A stretch of 15,986 bases of DNA, taken from the NCBI GenBank assembly GCA_900768625.1, contig CAAGDO010000064.1, positions 1 through 15,986 of the forward strand. The letters are read 5' to 3'. Both the position numbers and the translations under genes were made by a program. This DNA comes from Bacteroidaceae bacterium (GTDB taxonomy: Bacteria; Bacteroidota; Bacteroidia; Bacteroidales; Bacteroidaceae). Shown in pieces: positions 8,031-14,837 of this stretch (within the stretch, counting starts at the first letter, position 1; each line of letters opens with the position of its first letter). The notes under the pieces were generated by a model that was not told the DNA's origin, did not search any database, and saw only the letters and a list, made by a program, of their open reading frames with translations.

Positions 8031-8426
8031 TCAATTGAAGCAAGTCATGGGAATGGCAGCCATACAAATACACACGAGAACCACGATGGCATAGACCACC
8101 AAAAAAGCGGCCGAAACGACAGCAGACCAAATGGCCCATTTCTTCGCCTTGCGGGAATTCTCCAGTGCGCCCGCATAGTCCCCCATCGTGTAGTACGAAT
8201 CCACCCGAACGGCATAGACAATCGACACCACGCCCAAAGGCAGACAGCATAACACTGTGGTCAGGATGGCCCACACCAGATAGGAGTCAGGGCAAGGAGG
8301 ACGTTGGCCTCCGAAAGGGGGCTGCGAACCATAAGGTTGTTGAGAACCGCAAGGGGATTGGGGAGGTTGAGCGCCCATTTGCTGCTCAGAGCCACCCGTA
8401 TTCATATTATTCTGTTCGGTATCCAT
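8031..8426 (-). CDS. CD225/dispanin family membrane protein (second of three)
   Basis: The 131-residue protein has a disordered tail of Q, P, G and S with two cysteines (1-46), then SYLVWAILTTVLCCLPLGVV as the first helix (48-67). A loop follows with YYTMGDYAGALENSRKAKKWA (78-98), which carries the dispanin MGDxxGA signature and a basic RKAKK turn. A second, long hydrophobic segment (99-127) is unusually cysteine-rich (CICMAA). It is expected to sit in the inner membrane with the tail and loop cytoplasmic, by analogy with characterised dispanins. Function is unknown. It lies between two paralogues, 56 bp after the GYF_2 fusion and 31 bp before the third copy, so one transcript is likely. The ATG at 8426 is the natural start. 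Confidence 0.87.
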   Translation of the reverse strand: MDTEQNNMNTGGSEQQMGAQPPQSPCGSQQPYGSQPPFGGQRPPCPDSYLVWAILTTVLCCLPLGVVSIVYAVRVDSYYTMGDYAGALENSRKAKKWAIWSAVVSAAFLVVYAIVVLVCICMAAIPMTCFN

Positions 8427-8482
8427 ATATTGAGAGTTTTTTGACTAGAAAAAATGTGAAGCCTTCAGCACCTTTGCATCCA

Positions 8483-9079
8483 TCACAGCCAATCAGAAAG
8501 AGCGAATGTGCCCCATCCAATGAACTGACTCAGCAAATAACCAACAAGCGAATAAATACACCAAGCCTTCGCTTCGGCCGAAGCAATCAATGCCTGATCA
8601 TACATGCCGCGGTTGTAGAACTTCGTCACATGGGTAGACTTCACAATGGCCACGATGCCTAAAGGCAAACAGCAACAGATGGTGCTGAGGATAGCCCACA
8701 CCAGATAAGTCGGCGGACAGGGCATATACCCATAAGGATTGCCTGGGTTCCCATAGCAACCTTGCCCGCTATAACCAGCCTGCTGACCATTGTTTTGCTG
8801 ATAAGCATTGCCAGCGGCTTGACCATACTGCGGTTGCTGAGCGCCACGCCATTGCTCTTGTTGGTTGGAACCAGCTCCGCTGTCAGAAGAGGCTGAAGCA
8901 GATTTCTGATGGTCATCAAACCACGTGCGGATTTCATCCACACTGTCAGCGGGTGCCCAATCGGCCATACCGTTACACCACACCAAGGAGGTACGGGTCA
9001 CACCACATTCAATCAGCTTTTCGACCACCACAGGTCCATGCTGCTTATTGTCGGAGTCAAGATAGAAATAGGAATTCAT
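8483..9079 (-). CDS. GYF_2-domain plus CD225/dispanin fusion protein (first of three)
   Basis: The 198-residue protein has three parts. Residues 2-54 form a GYF_2 (DUF4339) domain: YFYLDSDNKQHGPV, then TRTSLVWCNGMADWAPA with the conserved HGP and W-x-x-G-M-x-x-W. Residues 55-122 are a low-complexity Q/G/N/Y-rich linker. Residues 124-198 are a dispanin module (YLVWAILSTICCCLPLG and a diverged loop, NRGMYDQALIASAEAKAW). GYF-type domains are usually cytosolic protein-protein modules binding proline-rich peptides; the proline-rich tails of the two downstream paralogues are candidate partners (inference). The dispanin loop lacks the usual MGD acidic residue (RGMYDQA). The frame is open a further 97 codons upstream, but that part has no domain character and overlaps a promoter-like site, so ATG 9079, directly before the domain, was chosen. 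Confidence 0.85.
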   Translation of the reverse strand: MNSYFYLDSDNKQHGPVVVEKLIECGVTRTSLVWCNGMADWAPADSVDEIRTWFDDHQKSASASSDSGAGSNQQEQWRGAQQPQYGQAAGNAYQQNNGQQAGYSGQGCYGNPGNPYGYMPCPPTYLVWAILSTICCCLPLGIVAIVKSTHVTKFYNRGMYDQALIASAEAKAWCIYSLVGYLLSQFIGWGTFALSDWL

Positions 9080-9179
9080 GGGCAATGTCGTATTGTTTCT
9101 GGTTTGCGAGATCATGCAGGGTGAAAGCATAGTATCAAACTTGAATGCATATTCTGCCAAACCGCAACTTATTTTTTTG

Positions 9180-9209
9180 CAAATATAATCAAAAGTTACT
9201 TCACTGAAA
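9180..9209 (-). promoter_or_regulatory. Candidate Bacteroidales promoter for the dispanin cluster
   Basis: On the minus strand, TATATTTG (9187-9180) fits the Bacteroidales -7 consensus TAnnTTTG exactly. A TTTC (9209-9206), one base from the -33 TTTG, lies 18 bp upstream. A start site would fall about 95 bases before the ATG at 9079. The site sits in the 230-bp gap after DUF2752, so the three dispanin genes may have their own transcript. Otherwise this gap (9080-9309) shows no gene. Confidence 0.4.
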
Positions 9210-9309
9210 GAGAAAGCGCCACATTTTTGCAGCGGACGGACTGATTTATATACAAAGAGTTCGTCAGTACACTTGCAGAGAGTCAAACTGTCACCCTTGA
9301 AAGGACAGC

Positions 9310-9717
9310 TTAGCAACCCATCACATTTCGGGCCACACCCCATGTGACATAGAGCACAAGGTAAATCCAAAGCGCCTCGCGTCCTTCAAACACGCGACGC
9401 ATCCATTGCTGCACCCGTCCCCACGAAAACCATTCCGCCACCATCACGCACAGCAGATAGGGCAAGGAATAGATGAGAAAACGGTTGTAGGCCCAAGCTT
9501 CCGCCCATTGTCCATGGAGTGCGGCATGGGCTGCCCGTTGCAGGCCACAACCAGGGCAATCAAAGCCCGTCAACTGGCGAAACATGCATTTGGGCACCCA
9601 TTCATAGTCCGTTGGGCGGATGAAATAGAGCGCCGCCAAAACACCAGCCACAACCAGCAAGAGCAGCCACCGGAAATGCTTACGTATCGCTTTTTGGAGA
9701 GTTTTAGGAGAAATCAT
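9310..9717 (-). CDS. DUF2752 family membrane protein
   Basis: The 135-residue protein has a first hydrophobic helix (about 16-33), then the DUF2752 (PF10825) signature GFDCPGCGLQRAAHAALHGQ (51-70), in which C54, C57, G58 and R61 are the conserved residues. An N near 78 and helices at roughly 80-97 and 116-133 follow. DUF2752 proteins are small inner-membrane proteins of unknown function. To my knowledge they often neighbour dispanin or TM2-type genes in Bacteroidetes, and here three dispanins follow on the same strand after a 230-bp gap. The frame extends far upstream, antisense to purA, but ATG 9717 begins right where family-like sequence starts, at the divergent purA promoter region. Confidence 0.87.
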   Translation of the reverse strand: MISPKTLQKAIRKHFRWLLLLVVAGVLAALYFIRPTDYEWVPKCMFRQLTGFDCPGCGLQRAAHAALHGQWAEAWAYNRFLIYSLPYLLCVMVAEWFSWGRVQQWMRRVFEGREALWIYLVLYVTWGVARNVMGC

Positions 9718-9771
9718 ACTGCAAAGATGGGAAAAAGGAAGCAAAAATGGGGCATTTCGCAAAAAAACAAC

Positions 9772-9906
9772 TAACTTTGTCGGTCGGACAAGGTGTTGAT
9801 CCCGGACGCCTGCCGTCATCACGTCCGTAGGCCTCCGCATGAACATTCCATCCCCCCCCCACACTTCCCAATAAGAATATCTAGAACTTATTCCCCATAT
9901 ACAACT
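9772..9906 (+). promoter_or_regulatory. purA promoter -7 element and long leader with C9 tract
   Basis: TAACTTTG at 9772-9779 matches the Bacteroidales -7 consensus TAnnTTTG. No convincing -33 TTTG is seen at the usual distance. The leader to the purA ATG is about 120 bases. It contains a 6-bp stem, CGGACG (9803-9808) with CGTCCG (9822-9827), and nine consecutive C at 9852-9860. I do not recognise a known purine riboswitch fold. No start codon in the leader opens a convincing upstream peptide, although the purA frame is open from 9793. Confidence 0.5.
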
Positions 9907-11175
9907 ATGACTAAAGGAAAAGTGGATGCCCTTTTGGGTATCGTTTTCGGCGACGAAGGCAAAGGCAAAGTGGTCGACTATTTCACCCCGCGTTACGACG
10001 TGGTAGCCCGTTTTGCCGGCGGCCCCAATGCCGGCCACACCATCATCTTCGATGGCAAGAAATTCGTGCTCCGTTCCATTCCCTCCGGCATCTTCGACGA
10101 GGGCAAGGTGAACATCATCGGCAATGGCTGCGTGATTGCCCCCGACCTCTTCATGGCAGAAGCCCACGAACTGGAGGCAGCTGGCTATCAGTTGACCGAG
10201 CGTCTGCACATCAGCAAGCGCGCCCATCTGATTCTCCCCACCCATCGTGTGCTCGACCGCGCCTACGAGGCCGCCAAGGGCAAGAACAAGGTGGGCACCA
10301 CGGGTAAGGGCATTGGCCCGACCTATAGCGACAAGGCTGCACGTGTAGGTTTGCGCGTGGGTGACATCCTCAACGGATTCGAAGCCAAATACGCTGCACT
10401 CAAGGCACGCCACGAACAGATTCTGAAGGATCTCCACTTCACCGACTACGACATCACCGAGGAAGAAAAGAAGTGGCTCGAGGGTGTGGACTATATGCGT
10501 AAGTTCCACCTCACCGACACCGAAATCGAAATCAACCGTGCACTCTCCGAAGGCAAGAACGTGCTGGCTGAAGGCGCACAGGGTTCGCTGCTCGACATCG
10601 ACCATGGCACCTATCCTTACGTCTCATCCTCAAGCACCACCAGCGGCGGCGTTTGCACCGGTTTGGGCGTAGCCCCCAACACGATTGGCCACGTGTTCGG
10701 TATCTTCAAGGCCTACAGCACCCGCGTGGGTGGAGGTCCGTTCCCCGTTGAGCTTTTCGACGAGACAGGCGACACCATCCGCCACATCGGCAACGAATAT
10801 GGTGCAGTGACAGGCCGTAACCGTCGTTGCGGTTGGCTCGACCTCGTGGCTCTGAAGTATGCCATCATGATCAACGGTGTGACCGACCTCGTGATGATGA
10901 AGGGAGACGTGCTCGACGGATTCACCACCATCAAGGTATGCACCGCCTACACCAAAGACGGCGAAACGACCACCGACATGCCCTACGACACTGAAGGCTG
11001 GCAACCCGTCTACGAGGAACTCCCCGGATGGAACACTCCCCTCTCCGACATCCGCGAAGAGAAGGATTTCCCTGAAGCGTTCAAGAACTACATTGCCTAC
11101 ATTGAAAAGGCAACGGACACGCCCATTAAGATTGTATCCGTAAGTCCTGACCGCAAAGCCACTATCATCCGCTAA
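9907..11175 (+). CDS. purA: Adenylosuccinate synthetase
   Basis: PurA joins IMP and aspartate using GTP, giving adenylosuccinate, the first committed step to AMP, in the cytoplasm. The 422-residue protein has the hallmark phosphate-binding loop GDEGKGK at 15-21, with the catalytic Asp16. AGGPNAGHT carries the catalytic His, followed by GNGCVIAP, GTTGKGIGPTYSDKAAR, the IMP-site RVGGGPFP stretch and RNRRCGWLDLVALKYA, and it ends RKATIIR. Length and all motifs are normal. ATG 9907 is used because the conserved sequence (MTKGKVDALLG) starts there; the 38-codon upstream extension spans the leader and C9 tract. It is the only clear plus-strand gene, divergent from DUF2752 and convergent with topB. 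Codon use is GC-rich compared with the polysaccharide region, as expected for a highly expressed core gene. Confidence 0.98.
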   Translation: MTKGKVDALLGIVFGDEGKGKVVDYFTPRYDVVARFAGGPNAGHTIIFDGKKFVLRSIPSGIFDEGKVNIIGNGCVIAPDLFMAEAHELEAAGYQLTERLHISKRAHLILPTHRVLDRAYEAAKGKNKVGTTGKGIGPTYSDKAARVGLRVGDILNGFEAKYAALKARHEQILKDLHFTDYDITEEEKKWLEGVDYMRKFHLTDTEIEINRALSEGKNVLAEGAQGSLLDIDHGTYPYVSSSSTTSGGVCTGLGVAPNTIGHVFGIFKAYSTRVGGGPFPVELFDETGDTIRHIGNEYGAVTGRNRRCGWLDLVALKYAIMINGVTDLVMMKGDVLDGFTTIKVCTAYTKDGETTTDMPYDTEGWQPVYEELPGWNTPLSDIREEKDFPEAFKNYIAYIEKATDTPIKIVSVSPDRKATIIR

Positions 11176-11200
11176 TCCCCACAAGCAACAGCTTACAATT

Positions 11201-11251
11201 AAAGCCAACGCATAATGGTCTGAACAAAGACCATTTTGCGTTGGCTTTTTT
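11201..11251 (+). terminator. Rho-independent terminator of purA
   Basis: A 21-bp stem (11201-11221 with 11228-11248) has one mismatch and a 6-nt loop, and runs straight into a T6 tract ending at 11251. It begins 25 bp after the purA stop. This is a textbook intrinsic terminator on the plus strand. Confidence 0.95.
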
Positions 11252-11289
11252 GCTTGAAAAATTCGTTGAATTCCACCCCAACATGCAAC

Positions 11290-11481
11290 GAAGTCGTCTA
11301 AACTTTTCTGACGAAGATTTGATTGGGGTTTTATCTCTTCTACATTCAATCTTTACCTTTCTTTTTGGCCGTTTTCTGCCCTTTCATCGGTCGTGTAGCT
11401 CTCTACACTCCCTCTTCAAGGCCCAAAAGCGCCTCAATAATAAAGGCAAATCTTGAATGTCATAAAAGTTCAGACGACTTC
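11290..11481. repeat. Second long inverted-repeat element, with its arm sequence repeated at the window end
   Basis: Outer arms GAAGTCGTCTAAACTTTT (11290-11307) and its inverted near-copy (11464-11481) differ at one base. Inner arms ACATTCAATCTTTACCTTT (11342-11360) and 11442-11460 pair with about three mismatches. The centre is a palindrome, GTGTAG-CTCT-CTACAC (11393-11408). The left side has about 31 extra bases between outer and inner arms. Total length, two-tier arms, off-centre left insertion and central palindrome match the architecture of the element at 7440-7625. A 31-base identical copy of its left end (11290-11320) recurs at 15949-15979. It lies between convergent purA and topB and encodes nothing credible. 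Confidence 0.75.
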
Positions 11482-11519
11482 AACACCTCACTCAGAACGC
11501 GCAAACAAAGAAATCACGA

Positions 11520-11570
11520 AAAAGAACACGTCCCTGTTTATCCACGCGGATAATAGGAACGTGTTCTTTT
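11520..11570 (-). terminator. Terminator of the ABC ATPase-topB transcript
   Basis: The arms AAAAGAACACGT and ACGTGTTCTTTT (11520-11570) pair around a long imperfect stem closing on TATCC-ACGC-GGATA. On the minus strand the stem ends in TTCTTTTT. It begins about 30 bp after the topB stop codon. Because both sides carry A/T runs it may work in both directions between the convergent genes. Confidence 0.85.
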
Positions 11571-11599
11571 CCGTTGATAAGATTTCTGAAAATTCCAGT

Positions 11600-13720
11600 T
11601 CATTTGAAAGGTTTGCGCCAATTGCAGCCTTCTTTCCAGCGTGAGCAACCATAGGCCGTATTGCCCTTGATGACTTTGCCGATACCACATTCAGGACAGA
11701 TACTTCCAGCACGAATCACGCGGCGGCGCGGTTTGGCATCTTTTCCCGTTGGGGCATCAGCTGCATCCTTGGCATCAGCCTTGGCCTGCAATTTCTTCAC
11801 CACCTGCTGAGCAGCCGAAGGGTCGGCCACAGAGACATGACGATGACTGTTGTCACGCAGCACATCAAGTACCAATTCGTTGACCATCGCTTTGAGTTCA
11901 TCCACAAACTGCGTTGCACTGTATTCGTGGTGTTCAATCTGGCGAAGCTTCTTTTCCCATATCCCCGTCAGCTCTGCACTTTTCAGCAGTTCCTCACGGA
12001 TAATACCAATCAGCTCCACCCCCGTAGCCGTAGCCACGATGGTCTTTCGCTGACGGCGAATATACTGTCGGCGGAAAAGCGTTTCGATGATAGCAGCACG
12101 CGTTGACGGACGGCCAATACCGTTTTCCTTCAAGGCATCGCGCAATTCCTCGTTGTCCACCGTGCGTCCCGCCGTTTCCATGGCACGGAGCAAGGTAGCC
12201 TCCGTGTAGGGTTTGGGCGGTTGCGTAAACTTCTGCGCCAAGTCGGGACGGTGCGGACCGCTCTCGCCCTTCACGAAGTCGGGCAACGTACGTTCCTGAT
12301 CCTTATCCTTCGCGTCATCGTCGTCATTGCTCTGCTGCTGTCGAGCCACTGCAGAAGGGGGAACTGCGCGCCATCCGGGTTCAAGAATCTGCTTACCCGT
12401 AGCCTTGAACGGCACCTCTGCCGCCTCACCACACACTGTCGTCGTGGCAAAAAGGCAGTCGGGATAGAACACCGTGATGAAACGGCGTGCGACGAGGTCG
12501 TAGACATTGCGCTCCATGTCCGTAAGATTCTGAGCCGCCACACCTGTCGGGATAATGGCATGGTGGTCCGTCACCTTTGAAGAGTCAAAAACCTTCTTGC
12601 TCTTGCGTAATTTCGCCCCGCGCAAAGGTTGGAGCAGTTCGCCATATTGTCCGGAAATACCATTGAGAATACCCGAGCATTTCGGATAAATGTCATCTGA
12701 AAGATAAGTCGTGTCGACACGCGGATACGTCGTCACCTTCTTTTCGTAGAGTTGCTGGATAAGTTGAAGCGTCTGTTCTGCAGAATAGGAAAACTTCTTG
12801 TTGCATTCGACCTGAAGCGAGGTAAGATCAAACAGTCGGGGAGGAGCTTCCGTTCCCCGCTTACGCTCCACGGAAGTGATCGTAAACGGTTCCTGACGAA
12901 TCTTCTCGAGCGCTGCACGTCCCTCTTCCTCCGAGGTAAATCCCCGTCGGGCAGGCGTATTAGCCTTCTTCTTGTCGGGGTCGGCAGCAACAGCCTCATC
13001 ATCATTCGGGTCGGCCATCACGGCATTAAACGTCGTATCTCGATAGACCGTTGTCAACACCCAGTAGGGTTCAGGCGTGAAATGTTCGATTTCCTGCTGG
13101 CGCTTCACGATAAGGGCCAACGTCGGCGTCTGCACGCGGCCAATGGAAAGCGGTGGTGTTCCAGGAGCACGGTTGTTGCCATACTTCAGGGTGTAAAGAC
13201 GCGTGGCGTTCATGCCGAGCAGCCAGTCGCCAATGGCGCGACAAAGACCGGCTTCATAGAGCGAGCGATAGTCACTCTGGGGCTTGAGTTGGGCAAAGCC
13301 CTCGCGTATACTCTCCTCTGTCAACGAGGAAATCCAAAGGCGCTGCACGGGACATTTCGCCTCAGCCTTCTGCATCACCCATCGTTGGATGAGTTCACCT
13401 TCCTGGCCGGCATCACCGCAGTTGACAATACTGTCGGCCTTTTGCATCAATTGGCGGATCACGTTGAACTGAGCTTTCACCCCTTGGTCGTCCTTCAAGC
13501 GAATGCCGAAGCGCGTCGGCACCATCGGCAATTGCCCGAGGCTCCAACGCTTCCATCCCGGAGTGTAGTCCTCGGGATATTTCAGTTCACAGAGGTGGCC
13601 AAAAGTCCATGTCACCTGATAGCCATTGCCTTCAAGATAACCCTGGTGTTGCTGCGTGGCACCAAGGATATTAGCGATATCTCGTGCGACGCTGGGCTTT
13701 TCTGCTATACAAACAATCAT
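11600..13720 (-). CDS. topB: DNA topoisomerase III (type IA)
   Basis: Type IA topoisomerase, which passes single strands to decatenate and resolve recombination or replication intermediates. The 706-residue protein starts with the TOPRIM strand IVCIAEKPSVA (Glu7). The metal motif is GDAGQEGE at 102-109 (D103 and E107; Gly replaces the second Asp of DxDxE, a variant seen in other TopB proteins). SIGRVQTPT lies at 192-200, and the active-site tyrosine is Y332 in TTYPRVDT. A C-terminal zinc ribbon (CPECGIGKVIKG, then CSRWKEGC) ends the protein. Two acidic or lysine-rich low-complexity inserts lie near 238-258 and 480-500. ATG 13720 was chosen because conserved sequence begins there and it overlaps the ABC ATPase stop by 4 bp (ATGA), so it is translationally coupled. 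A longer frame from 13771 would add 17 unconserved residues. Confidence 0.96.
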   Translation of the reverse strand: MIVCIAEKPSVARDIANILGATQQHQGYLEGNGYQVTWTFGHLCELKYPEDYTPGWKRWSLGQLPMVPTRFGIRLKDDQGVKAQFNVIRQLMQKADSIVNCGDAGQEGELIQRWVMQKAEAKCPVQRLWISSLTEESIREGFAQLKPQSDYRSLYEAGLCRAIGDWLLGMNATRLYTLKYGNNRAPGTPPLSIGRVQTPTLALIVKRQQEIEHFTPEPYWVLTTVYRDTTFNAVMADPNDDEAVAADPDKKKANTPARRGFTSEEEGRAALEKIRQEPFTITSVERKRGTEAPPRLFDLTSLQVECNKKFSYSAEQTLQLIQQLYEKKVTTYPRVDTTYLSDDIYPKCSGILNGISGQYGELLQPLRGAKLRKSKKVFDSSKVTDHHAIIPTGVAAQNLTDMERNVYDLVARRFITVFYPDCLFATTTVCGEAAEVPFKATGKQILEPGWRAVPPSAVARQQQSNDDDDAKDKDQERTLPDFVKGESGPHRPDLAQKFTQPPKPYTEATLLRAMETAGRTVDNEELRDALKENGIGRPSTRAAIIETLFRRQYIRRQRKTIVATATGVELIGIIREELLKSAELTGIWEKKLRQIEHHEYSATQFVDELKAMVNELVLDVLRDNSHRHVSVADPSAAQQVVKKLQAKADAKDAADAPTGKDAKPRRRVIRAGSICPECGIGKVIKGNTAYGCSRWKEGCNWRKPFK

Positions 13721-14553
13721 ATGGATGAAAGGGAGGAATTTGATGAGTTGGTTTTCTGATGGGGGCAACACGGGTCGAGAACGAATCGCAACGAGGACGA
13801 ATCAAAGCGCAAACCTTCTGCTTGGAAGAAGCGTCCGATACTACCGTCCGCAGCAAGCTCTTGCGGTGTCCCGGCAACGATGCCCTGATGGTCGAGCAGC
13901 CAAAGATGGTCGGCAAACTGAAGGGCGAGTTCCACATCGTGCGTACTGACCACAATGGTACGTCCTTCGTTGTGGGCCAATCGGCTGAGCAGTCGGAACA
14001 TTTCAACCTTCGAGGGAAAATCAAGGAAGGCGGTAGGTTCGTCGAGCAGAATGGCTGGCGTGGCCTGAGCCAAAGCCTTGGCCACAAACACGCGCTGACG
14101 CTCTCCGTCGCTGAGCGTCCCTATCCGTCGGTCGGCCAAAGCCTCTGTCTGCGTAAGCGACAGCGCTTCGTCCACCCGCTGACGATCATCACCCGTGATT
14201 CTTCTGAAGCAACCGGCATAGGGGATGCGCCCCATTTCCACCACTTGCCTCACACTGAGCGACGGAGCTTCGGGGCGAAGGGTGAGCACAATGCTGACTG
14301 TCCGGGCCATCTCGCCAGGAGTCATCAGCGTGGCATCCCTTCCGCCCCACTCCACCATTCCTTCCACAGGGCGCTGCAAGGCAGCCATCGTTCGGAGCAA
14401 AGTGCTTTTGCCGCGACCGTTGGGGGCAAGCAGCGCACACAGCGTGCCGGATTCCAATGCGGCATCGAGTTGCGAAGCCACAGGGCGATGCGCATAGCCA
14501 ACGGCCAGATGCCGCAAACGTACGATGCTGTCAGAAGAACGGGTGGACGTCAT
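13717..14553 (-). CDS. ABC transporter ATPase, FecE/BtuD/HmuV type (iron-siderophore, heme or cobalamin uptake)
   Basis: The 278-residue cytoplasmic ATPase has Walker A APNGRGKST (43-51, with Ala for the usual first Gly), signature LSDGERQ (147-153), Walker B AILLDEP with the catalytic Glu (167-173), D-loop AFLD and switch His205 in STHD. GRIPYAGCF (109-117) is characteristic of the iron-siderophore, heme and B12 importer family. The Q-loop glutamine is not evident at VLTLRPEAP (89-97). It would power a BtuCD-type permease; no permease or binding protein gene lies next to it in the window, and upstream is a separate lipoprotein gene. Its stop overlaps the topB start. A stretch from about 250 to the C-terminus is Ser/Asn-rich and less conserved. 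Substrate cannot be named. Confidence 0.88.
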   Translation of the reverse strand: MTSTRSSDSIVRLRHLAVGYAHRPVASQLDAALESGTLCALLAPNGRGKSTLLRTMAALQRPVEGMVEWGGRDATLMTPGEMARTVSIVLTLRPEAPSLSVRQVVEMGRIPYAGCFRRITGDDRQRVDEALSLTQTEALADRRIGTLSDGERQRVFVAKALAQATPAILLDEPTAFLDFPSKVEMFRLLSRLAHNEGRTIVVSTHDVELALQFADHLWLLDHQGIVAGTPQELAADGSIGRFFQAEGLRFDSSSLRFVLDPCCPHQKTNSSNSSLSSI

Positions 14554-14581
14554 AACGGGAGGATAAATGGGAAAAACTGTG

Positions 14582-14589
14582 CAAAGTTA
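14582..14589 (-). promoter_or_regulatory. Candidate -7 element for the ABC ATPase-topB operon
   Basis: TAACTTTG on the minus strand (14589-14582) matches the Bacteroidales -7 consensus TAnnTTTG and is identical to the purA candidate. It lies 28 bp upstream of the ATG at 14553, giving a short leader. A TTTC at 14618-14615 is a weak -33 candidate at somewhat long spacing. The rest of 14554-14752 holds no gene I can support. Confidence 0.5.
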
Positions 14590-14752
14590 GCAAAACTTTT
14601 CGACGTGGGTGGACGAAACGGCTGTGGGAGATCGGAACGTACAATTATCATGCAATTAAATCGACAGTTTTGGGCTTCGACAAGGATAGGTCGCCCCCAC
14701 AATATTCCACAATACGAAAAGAAACGATTCCAATCCCCAGGCATCATTTCCA

Positions 14753-14803
14753 CTAAAAAGAAAAGCCGCGAAAGCAGGGAAAACATTCCCACTTTCGCGG
14801 CTT
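14753..14803 (-). terminator. Terminator of the lipoprotein gene
   Basis: AAGCCGCGAAAG (14763-14774) and CTTTCGCGGCTT (14792-14803) form a perfect 12-bp GC-rich stem, with inner GGGAA/TTCCC pairing in the loop. On the minus strand it is followed by TTTTCTTTTT. It lies about 35 bp after the lipoprotein stop codon. Confidence 0.93.
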
Positions 14804-14837
14804 ATAAATAGGATTCTATGCCCTTTCTTTGGGAAGA

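Noticed and set aside
7846..8710. Repeated plus-strand string cccacaccagata in three places, considered as a direct-repeat or CRISPR-like array
   Set aside because: Each copy encodes the same YLVWA residues of the three dispanin paralogues, so it reflects gene duplication.
9080..9370. 97-codon N-terminal extension of the GYF_2-dispanin protein
   Set aside because: It has no domain character, overlaps the DUF2752 3' end, and contains a promoter-like TATATTTG. The GYF_2 domain starts exactly at ATG 9079.
9722..9729. CATCTTTG on the minus strand as a -7 box for DUF2752
   Set aside because: It is only about 5 bases from the ATG at 9717, which would leave essentially no leader, and no matching -33 was found.
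9718..10605. Long minus-strand reading frame antisense to purA, continuous with DUF2752
   Set aside because: It is the shadow of purA's biased codon use. Only the part from ATG 9717 down has family-like sequence.
10630..11349. 239-codon minus-strand frame over the purA 3' end
   Set aside because: It overlaps purA and its terminator and has no domain features.
12752..13759. 335-codon plus-strand frame across topB
   Set aside because: It is antisense to a well-supported topoisomerase III, with no recognisable domain and a composition typical of a shadow frame.
13759..14811. 350-codon plus-strand frame opposite the ABC ATPase
   Set aside because: It is antisense to a clear ATPase carrying all major motifs, and it runs into the terminator hairpin of the lipoprotein gene.
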